From Acidobacteriota bacterium (lineage in GTDB: Bacteria; Acidobacteriota; Polarisedimenticolia; J045), in NCBI GenBank assembly GCA_027001345.1, contig JALTMS010000248.1, positions 958 to 6,031 on the forward strand: a stretch of DNA of 5,074 bases, in the 5' to 3' direction. The number at the start of each line of letters is the position of its first letter. Within the stretch, counting starts at the first letter, position 1. Shown here piece after piece: positions 1-5,074 of this stretch. The notes below the pieces were generated by a model. It saw nothing but the letters and a program-made list of their open reading frames with translations. It had not been told where the DNA came from and searched no databases. The translations under genes and the position numbers were made by a program.

Positions 1-2
1 AA

Positions 3-1469
3 GCAGGAGACCGACCGGTAGATGCTCTGATGCAGGCGATAGCCGGCGCGGAGGGTCTCCTTGCCCTCCCGCTGTTCGTGGTGGAGAACCAGGAATGGAC
101 GAAGGAGGCGATCGTCCTACGCCGGCTGCTTCTGATGGGCGAGTCGTTCGACCCCGCACCGACTCTTGCTTCGGTTCGTCACGACTCAGGCGTCGGGACG
201 GTGAACGCACCATACGTTGCTATCGGCGCTTCGTGCGTTCAGCTCCCACCATGGCTGCTTTGGGGAATCGACTACGAGCGCAAGAACCTGTGCTTGTTGT
301 TCTTGGACGGTATCCAGGACGGCAAGTCTATCTACTGCACGATCGACGGCAGCAAGCAGGATATGCCTGGGGAGCACGCGACGACGATCCGTGACCTGCT
401 ACTCGGCGCCACAAGACCGTCGGACAACGTCCTGCTCGTGGATGGTCGGCACCTCGCCGAAGAGTGGGCTGGTGTCCGAGACCGAGTTGTGGAGGGCGGA
501 CGCCGACAGGAAGGCCTGGTTGACTGGGGCGTCTTTGATGACGCTACCGTCAACTGGTTCGCCGGTCTCTTGGATGCCGACGCCGAGGACCCGCACGCAT
601 TGCTTCGAGAACGGCTGTTGGACGGCCGATATCATGTGGAACCCGATGAACTTCGGCAGTTGACGCTTCTGTTCGGCCGTCCTGCCGATGTCCGGGCCCG
701 ACTTCAACGCGACGTGCTGGACCTGCGCGTTATCGATTCCGCGACGCTCCGACCGTCGAATCGCGACATCGTCGAGTCAGCGAACCTCCTTGAGGCGCTG
801 AAGCGCGCTGTTCGGTTCTTCGCTGAGCAGACTGGGATGGGCGAGGTCGCTCCAGAGGAGCTACGGAAGACGGATGGCTCTCTCGACTACCTCACGCTGC
901 GCGAGGTCTTCGTGAACCAGGCTATTCACCAGGACTACCGCGACCCCAGCGCAGCCGGTCAGATCGAAATTCATCCTGAGAGGGTGACCGTGTTCAACAC
1001 GGGCTACTCCCTCGTGCCTCCAGAGAAACTTCTTGGCGGTGGGAAGAGCCAGTCGCGCAACCCGCTGATCGCGCGCGCCCTGCGCCTGATCGGCTTCGCC
1101 GAGATCTCGGGTTCTGGTATCCGGGCCATGCACCGTGCGTGCCAGCAGGCGCAGCGGCGGGCACCGACCTTCGAGAGCGACAGGGACGCCAACACCTTCA
1201 CTCTGACGCTTGACTGGTCGCAGGGCGAGCCAGACATCAATGCCTACTGGAACACACTCGTTGGCGTTGAGCTCACCGAGCAGCAGGCAGCTGTTCTCGA
1301 CGCCATCGTCGAGTCTCCCAGCGTCACGATCGGTGCGCTCGAATCGAACACTGGGATGGATACTGAAGAGCTGGTCGATGCTCTCGATGTCCTCTTGCTC
1401 CAAGGCGTGGTGGAGCAGGACGAGTCCAACTACCGCCTTGCCGAGCACCTGAGGGAGAAGCTGGGATGA
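3..1469 (+). CDS. RecG C-terminal-like (HATPase_c_4) ATP-binding protein with winged helix, probably 5'-partial
   Basis: Residues are counted from the ATG at base 30. The best-recognised part, about 250-400, matches the GHKL ATP-binding fold called HATPase_c_4 or 'RecG C-terminal', found in AlbA_2/Schlafen-like proteins and regulators. It has the N-box pattern LREVFVNQAIHQDY (E292, N296, H300, D302, Y303), then ERVTVFNTGY near 317-326, SRNPLIARALRLIG near 342-355 and the glycine turn GSGI at 361-364. Residues 415-477 look like a winged helix-turn-helix. Residues 1-250 are not recognised; no clear AlbA_2 motif, Walker A or helicase motif is visible, so this is not a RecG helicase. The frame is open back to base 3 and the ATG at 30 has no good Shine-Dalgarno site, so the true start is probably upstream; if ATG30 is used the protein has 479 residues. 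The stop overlaps the methylase start, implying coupled expression. A DNA-binding regulator or a defence accessory protein are both possible; its biochemical role is unknown. Confidence 0.8.
   Translation, partial: AGDRPVDALMQAIAGAEGLLALPLFVVENQEWTKEAIVLRRLLLMGESFDPAPTLASVRHDSGVGTVNAPYVAIGASCVQLPPWLLWGIDYERKNLCLLFLDGIQDGKSIYCTIDGSKQDMPGEHATTIRDLLLGATRPSDNVLLVDGRHLAEEWAGVRDRVVEGGRRQEGLVDWGVFDDATVNWFAGLLDADAEDPHALLRERLLDGRYHVEPDELRQLTLLFGRPADVRARLQRDVLDLRVIDSATLRPSNRDIVESANLLEALKRAVRFFAEQTGMGEVAPEELRKTDGSLDYLTLREVFVNQAIHQDYRDPSAAGQIEIHPERVTVFNTGYSLVPPEKLLGGGKSQSRNPLIARALRLIGFAEISGSGIRAMHRACQQAQRRAPTFESDRDANTFTLTLDWSQGEPDINAYWNTLVGVELTEQQAAVLDAIVESPSVTIGALESNTGMDTEELVDALDVLLLQGVVEQDESNYRLAEHLREKLG
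1453..1469 (+). promoter_or_regulatory. Shine-Dalgarno and ATGA stop/start overlap for the methylase
   Basis: The purine-rich run GGGAG (1453-1457) lies 8 bases before the ATG at 1466. That ATG shares four bases with the TGA stop (1467-1469) of the preceding gene. This fixes the methylase start and is the usual arrangement for translational coupling, so the two proteins are probably made in linked amounts. Confidence 0.8.
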
Positions 1470-4249
1470 GCAGTCAACAAGATCTTGGCCTGCAGCACGA
1501 GAGTGCCGCGCAGGGACCGGTGAAATGCCTCGGCTTGACCTTCGACAGCGACGAGGCTCGTCGAGCCCACTTTGCTGACGCGCTCCGCAAGAAGCTCGAG
1601 GACCCCGAGTTTCGGGCTACTCCCGGGTTCCCCGACGCCACCGACGAAGCCATCCTGGCGATGTCGGACCCACCGTTTTACACGGCCTGCCCCAACCCCT
1701 TCATTGAGGACTTCGTTCGGCTGCACGGGAAGCCCTACGACCCCGACGAAGCGTACGATCGTGAACCATTCAGCGTGGACGTCAGCGAAGGAAAGCGAAA
1801 CCAGCTCTACCAGGCCCACGGGTACCACACGAAGGTGCCGCACTTGGCCATCGTTCCGTCCATTCTCCACTACACGGAGCCTGGCGACGTCGTCCTCGAT
1901 GGCTTCGGCGGTTCCGGGATGACCGGGCTCGCCGCCCAGTGGTGTGGCACAGCGCCGACGGACTACCGACGCAAGGTCGAAGGCGAGTGGAAAGCCGAAG
2001 GACTCACCGCGCCGAAGTGGGGCGCCCGCCGAGCTATTCTCAACGACATCGGACCGGCGGCGACCTTCATCGCCGCGGGCTACAACCTGCCCTTCGACCT
2101 GCCTCGCTTCGAGCGCGAGGCCAAGCGCATCCTCGCCGAGCTCGATGACGAGTTGGGGTGGATGTACGAGACGCTTCACACCGACGGCAAGACCAAGGGT
2201 CGTATCAACTACACCGTGTGGAGCGAGGTGTTCTCCTGTCCGGAGTGCGCCGGCGACGTTAACTTCGTCGAGGAAGCTCTCGATCTCGCTACGAAGAAGA
2301 CCCGAAGCAGATTCCCATGTCCCCATTGCGGAGCGGAGTTGAACAAGGACCGGCTGGAGCGGGCCTTCGAGGCACAGGTTGATCCGATCACAGGCGAACC
2401 GTGGAAGCGAATTCGCCTTCGACCCGTACTTGTCAACTACAACGTCGGGTCCGAGACCTACGAGAAGGAAGTCGAAGCAGCCGATCTCGCAACGATAAGG
2501 CGCATCGAGGAGATGGCCTACCCGTCCGAGGTTCCAGACGAACCGTTTCCAATTGAGCGCATGTATCACGGGTCGCGACTGGAGCCGAAGGGGTTCTCGC
2601 GAGCGCACCACCTCTTCCTTCCGCGCCCAACGCAGGCTCTGGCGGCCCTCTGGAGGAAGGCTCGGGCCGTCCGGGATGTCCGCACGCGTCGCATGTTGAT
2701 GTGGTTTGCTGAGCAGGCGATCTGGGGGATGTCCGTACTCGCACGTTACGCCCCGACCCACTACTCGCAGGTCAATCAGTACCTGAACGGGGTCTACTAT
2801 GTAGGATCGCAGATCGTAGAAGTCGCTCCACGGTACATTCTCCACGACCCACACAAGCGCACAACCAAGCTGGGGCGCATCGCTAAGGCATTCTCACCGA
2901 TGCCCTCGGTGGCGGGTGGTGCAGTCATTCAGACGGGCGACTGTGCCAGCCTAGGAGTCCCCGATCGGAGCGTCGACTACATTTTCACGGATCCGCCGTT
3001 TGGGGAGAACATCTACTATGCCGACTTGAACTTCCTCGTCGAGGCTTGGCATGGCGTGCGCACGACCCCCACCAACGAAGCGATCGTCGACAAGGCGAAG
3101 AACAAGGGGGTCCACGAATACCAGGAGCTCATGCGGCAGTGCTTCGTGGAGTACTTCCGCGTGCTCAAGCCCGGGCGGTGGATGACGGTGGTGTTCAGCA
3201 ACTCGTCCAACGGCATCTGGCGCGCCATCCAGGAAGCCATGGGCGTCGCCGGCTTCGTGGTTGCTGATGTCAGAACCCTCGACAAGAAGCACGGCTCCTA
3301 TCGGCAGGTCACCAGCTCCGCAGTCAAGCAGGACCTCATCATATCGGCCTACAAGCCGACTGAAACGCTGGAAGAGCGCTTCGAACTTGGACACGCCACG
3401 CCCGACAGCGCCTGGGCCTTTGTACGAGAGCACCTGCACAACGCGCCGGTATTCGTCGGGCGAGCCAACGAAGGCGAGGTAGTCGTCGAGCGCACGCCGC
3501 AGATGCTGCTCGACCGGATGATCGCCTTCCATGTTCAGCGAGGCGTCAGTGTCCCTGTATCGGGCCCGGAGTTCTTGAAGGGACTCGACCACCGGTTCCC
3601 GAAGCGAGACGGCATGTACTTCTTGCCGGGACAGGTTGCCGAATACGACCGAAAGCGCACGACCGTTGGCGAGCTGCGCCAGCTCAGCCTCTTCGTGAAC
3701 GATGAGGCCAGCGCGATCCAGTGGGTGCGGCAGCAGCTCCACGATCGGCCACGTCGCCGCCAGGACCTCGTGCCAGAGTTCATGCGCGAGCTGCAGGCTT
3801 GGGCAAAGCACGAGCAGACCGTCGAGCTCAAGGACATCCTCGAGCAGAACTTCCTCCACTACGACGGACAAGGGCCGGTTCCAAGCCAGATCCACAGCTA
3901 TCTCTCGAGCAACTTTAGAGAGCTGAGGAACCTCAAGAAGGACGACACCCGGCTTGTCGAGAAGGCCGCCGATCGCTGGTACGTGCCCGATCCCAACAAG
4001 CAGGCAGATGTCGAGCTCAAGCGGAGCCGAGAGCTCCTCAAGGAGTTCGAGGAGTACAAGACGACCAAGCAGCGACGGCTGAAGGTCTTTCGAACTGAGG
4101 CAGTGCGAGCCGGATTCAAAGAGGCGTGGCAGTCCCGAGACTACGGCACGATCGTCAAGGTGGCCGAGAAGCTTCCCCCGGACGTGCTCCAGGAAGACGC
4201 CACCATGCTGATGTACTACGACAACGCGCTGACGCGCCTCGGCGAGTGA
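1466..4249 (+). CDS. pglXI: Large N6/N4-type DNA methyltransferase, probable BREX type 3 PglXI
   Basis: Complete 927-residue S-adenosylmethionine-dependent DNA methyltransferase, probably adenine-N6. An N-terminal block typical of this 'DNA methylase' family contains SDPPFYTACPNPF with DPPF at 68-71. Next come YHTKVPH (120-126) and the SAM-binding motif I, LDGFGGSGMTG (144-154). A CPxC...CPHC zinc ribbon (C258, C261, C285, C288) follows. The better catalytic motif IV is at 504-523, GDC...VDYIFTDPPFGENIYYADLNF with DPPF at 509-512, and then FRVLKPGRWMTVVF (564-577), typical of N6_N4 methylases. Residues 640-927 form a long extension with a charged, probably helical stretch near 845-880. The size far exceeds an ordinary orphan methylase (about 250-400 residues). 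Directly downstream is a SNF2 helicase, the order known for BREX-3 pglXI-brxHII. In BREX the methylase marks host DNA for self-recognition. The methylase call is firm; the symbol is provisional because brxC and pglZ are not in view. DISARM DrmMI is the alternative. Confidence 0.85.
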   Translation: MSSQQDLGLQHESAAQGPVKCLGLTFDSDEARRAHFADALRKKLEDPEFRATPGFPDATDEAILAMSDPPFYTACPNPFIEDFVRLHGKPYDPDEAYDREPFSVDVSEGKRNQLYQAHGYHTKVPHLAIVPSILHYTEPGDVVLDGFGGSGMTGLAAQWCGTAPTDYRRKVEGEWKAEGLTAPKWGARRAILNDIGPAATFIAAGYNLPFDLPRFEREAKRILAELDDELGWMYETLHTDGKTKGRINYTVWSEVFSCPECAGDVNFVEEALDLATKKTRSRFPCPHCGAELNKDRLERAFEAQVDPITGEPWKRIRLRPVLVNYNVGSETYEKEVEAADLATIRRIEEMAYPSEVPDEPFPIERMYHGSRLEPKGFSRAHHLFLPRPTQALAALWRKARAVRDVRTRRMLMWFAEQAIWGMSVLARYAPTHYSQVNQYLNGVYYVGSQIVEVAPRYILHDPHKRTTKLGRIAKAFSPMPSVAGGAVIQTGDCASLGVPDRSVDYIFTDPPFGENIYYADLNFLVEAWHGVRTTPTNEAIVDKAKNKGVHEYQELMRQCFVEYFRVLKPGRWMTVVFSNSSNGIWRAIQEAMGVAGFVVADVRTLDKKHGSYRQVTSSAVKQDLIISAYKPTETLEERFELGHATPDSAWAFVREHLHNAPVFVGRANEGEVVVERTPQMLLDRMIAFHVQRGVSVPVSGPEFLKGLDHRFPKRDGMYFLPGQVAEYDRKRTTVGELRQLSLFVNDEASAIQWVRQQLHDRPRRRQDLVPEFMRELQAWAKHEQTVELKDILEQNFLHYDGQGPVPSQIHSYLSSNFRELRNLKKDDTRLVEKAADRWYVPDPNKQADVELKRSRELLKEFEEYKTTKQRRLKVFRTEAVRAGFKEAWQSRDYGTIVKVAEKLPPDVLQEDATMLMYYDNALTRLGE

Positions 4250-4258
4250 GGACCCATG
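4248..4258 (+). promoter_or_regulatory. Shine-Dalgarno site and start of the SNF2 helicase gene
   Basis: GAGG (4248-4251) overlaps the TGA stop of the methylase and lies 4 bases before ATG 4256. A second in-frame ATG at 4262 would have a 10-base spacing. Either start is possible; the two differ by two residues (MA). The site's overlap with the methylase stop suggests coupled translation without a separate promoter. Confidence 0.55.
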
Positions 4259-5074
4259 GCGATGCGCGCAGGCGATTGGTGCTACAGCCTCGCCCACAAT
4301 GAGCCCTGCCGGGTCGTGGGCGTCGACGCCGTGTGGGGTGAGCAGACCGCGCAGGTCTGGCTCGCACGTCGCGACGCGGTGGTTCGCATTCGCCTCGACC
4401 GCCTGCAGCCGCTCGATCAGGCCGTCCCGCCGAGTCTCGACCACCTCTCGTACGTCAGCGCGGCGGCACGCATCCTGGACGCGCTCGAACGCGACTCCTT
4501 GGTGGCTCCTCTGGAGGGTTCCGTCATCCCGCTGCCTCACCAGCTCTACGCCCTACAGCGAGCGATGTCCGGTGACCGGGTCCGCTACCTGCTGGCGGAC
4601 GAAGTCGGGCTCGGCAAGACCATCGAAGCAGGGCTGATCCTTCGCGAGCTCAAGGTCCGTGGGCTCGCCAAGCGCATCTTGGTCGTCGCCCCCGCCGGGC
4701 TTGTCAGCCAGTGGGTCAGTGAGATGCAGACCCACTTCCAGGAGGACTTCCGGCTGGTCCAGCCCAGCAACTTCGGCGCGTGGCGCCAGCTTGCCGGGGT
4801 CGACGAGAACGAGAACCTGTGGCGCCTGCACGACCAGGTCGTCTGCTCGCTCGACTCGGTGAAGCCGATGGACACCCGACGCGGCTGGTCGCGCGAGCAG
4901 GTCGCCCGCTACAACCGCGAGCGATTCGAAGATCTGATCTCCGCCGGATGGGACCTGGTGATCATCGATGAGGCGCACCGACTCGGGGGAAGCACCGAGC
5001 AGGTCGCCCGGTATCGTCTGGGTGAAGCACTGGCGCAGGCCGCTCCCTACCTGCTCCTACTCTCGGCGACCCCG
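4256..5074 (+). CDS. brxHII: SNF2-family helicase/translocase, 3'-truncated by window edge, probable BREX type 3 BrxHII
   Basis: The first 273 residues of a superfamily 2 SNF2/RapA-like ATPase. Residues 1-55 (RAGDWCYSLAHNEPCRVVGV...) look like a small SH3/Tudor-like beta barrel, as at the N terminus of RapA-like proteins. A Q-motif-like LPHQLYALQRAM follows near 93-104, then Walker A in ADEVGLGKT (K121, T122), motif Ia VVAPAGLVSQW, the Walker B DEAH box in IIDEAHRLGG (238-241), and motif III SAT at 270-272, where the window ends. The frame stays open to the last base; the helicase C-terminal lobe (motifs IV-VI) must lie downstream. Such proteins move on double-stranded DNA using ATP. The gene follows the methylase with a 6-base gap, the order of pglXI-brxHII in BREX type 3. 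DrmD of DISARM is also a SNF2 protein. The SNF2 call is near certain; the symbol rests on context. Confidence 0.87.
   Translation, partial: MAMRAGDWCYSLAHNEPCRVVGVDAVWGEQTAQVWLARRDAVVRIRLDRLQPLDQAVPPSLDHLSYVSAAARILDALERDSLVAPLEGSVIPLPHQLYALQRAMSGDRVRYLLADEVGLGKTIEAGLILRELKVRGLAKRILVVAPAGLVSQWVSEMQTHFQEDFRLVQPSNFGAWRQLAGVDENENLWRLHDQVVCSLDSVKPMDTRRGWSREQVARYNRERFEDLISAGWDLVIIDEAHRLGGSTEQVARYRLGEALAQAAPYLLLLSATP

Noticed and set aside
217..663. A + strand 148-codon open frame inside the first gene.
   Set aside because: Rich in S, T and R, typical of a shifted reading of G+C-rich code, with no motif. The overlapping 479-codon frame carries recognisable domains.
30..1469. Calling the first gene RecG helicase.
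   Set aside because: Only the 'RecG C-terminal' GHKL-type domain name is shared. No Walker A, DEXH box or other helicase motifs occur in the 479 visible residues.
1430..2854. A 474-codon open frame on the - strand opposite the methylase gene.
   Set aside because: It is a composition shadow: high third-position G+C in the + gene removes stops from the antisense frame. The protein is low in recognisable motifs, and the + strand methylase has clear domains.
1466..4249. A DUF1156 methylase of the DUF1156/DUF499 defence set.
   Set aside because: The N terminus lacks the conserved HPYWARKP-like region I associate with DUF1156 proteins and instead shows the SDPPFYTACPNPF block.
2951..4540. A 529-codon open frame on the - strand.
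   Set aside because: It runs antisense across the end of the methylase and the start of the helicase, both well supported by motifs. It has no recognisable domain and is explained by codon bias.
4299..4637. A + strand 112-codon open frame in the helicase N-terminal region.
   Set aside because: The frame starting at 4256 carries the SNF2 motifs in order across the same bases; this one is a shifted shadow.
1466..5074. Calling the locus DISARM (drmMI-drmD).
   Set aside because: Not excluded, but the methylase looks like the N6_N4 (pfam01555-like) type, it precedes the SNF2 gene, and no drmA or drmB is in view. BREX-3 fits better.

Overview
The window is a G+C-rich, gene-dense stretch (roughly 60% G+C by eye, with G/C favoured at third codon positions). 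Three genes lie on the + strand in one tight operon-like block, with no intergenic gap above 6 bases. Base composition and protein style suggest a high-GC bacterium. An actinobacterium is a reasonable guess, but nothing here fixes the lineage. No RNA genes, insertion sequences, CRISPR arrays, terminators or convincing promoters are visible, so the transcript must start upstream and continue past the right edge.

Layout: (1) Bases 3-1469 hold the 3' part, possibly nearly all, of a gene for a protein with a RecG-C-terminal-like GHKL ATP-binding domain (HATPase_c_4 type, as in Schlafen/AlbA_2-family proteins) and a C-terminal winged helix. (2) Bases 1466-4249, overlapping it by ATGA, encode a complete 927-residue N6/N4-type DNA methyltransferase with a zinc ribbon and a long C-terminal extension. 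(3) Six bases later, from 4256 to the right edge, comes the N-terminal 273 residues of a SNF2-family helicase/translocase with an SH3-like N-terminal region, Walker A, DEAH box and SAT motif. The gene is cut by the window edge.

A large multi-domain DNA methylase directly followed by a SNF2 helicase in one operon is characteristic of anti-phage modification and exclusion systems. The best fit from established knowledge is the pglXI-brxHII pair of type 3 BREX. There the methylase marks self DNA and the helicase, with BrxC, PglZ and other subunits, takes part in blocking phage replication. DISARM class 1 (drmMI/drmD) is the main alternative; gene order and methylase type fit it less well. The diagnostic BREX genes (brxF, brxC, pglZ, brxA) are outside the window, so this assignment is inference.

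The unusual element is gene 1. A GHKL/winged-helix protein is translationally coupled to the methylase and is not part of the canonical six-gene BREX-3 set as I know it. It could be a regulator, a sensor or an added effector.
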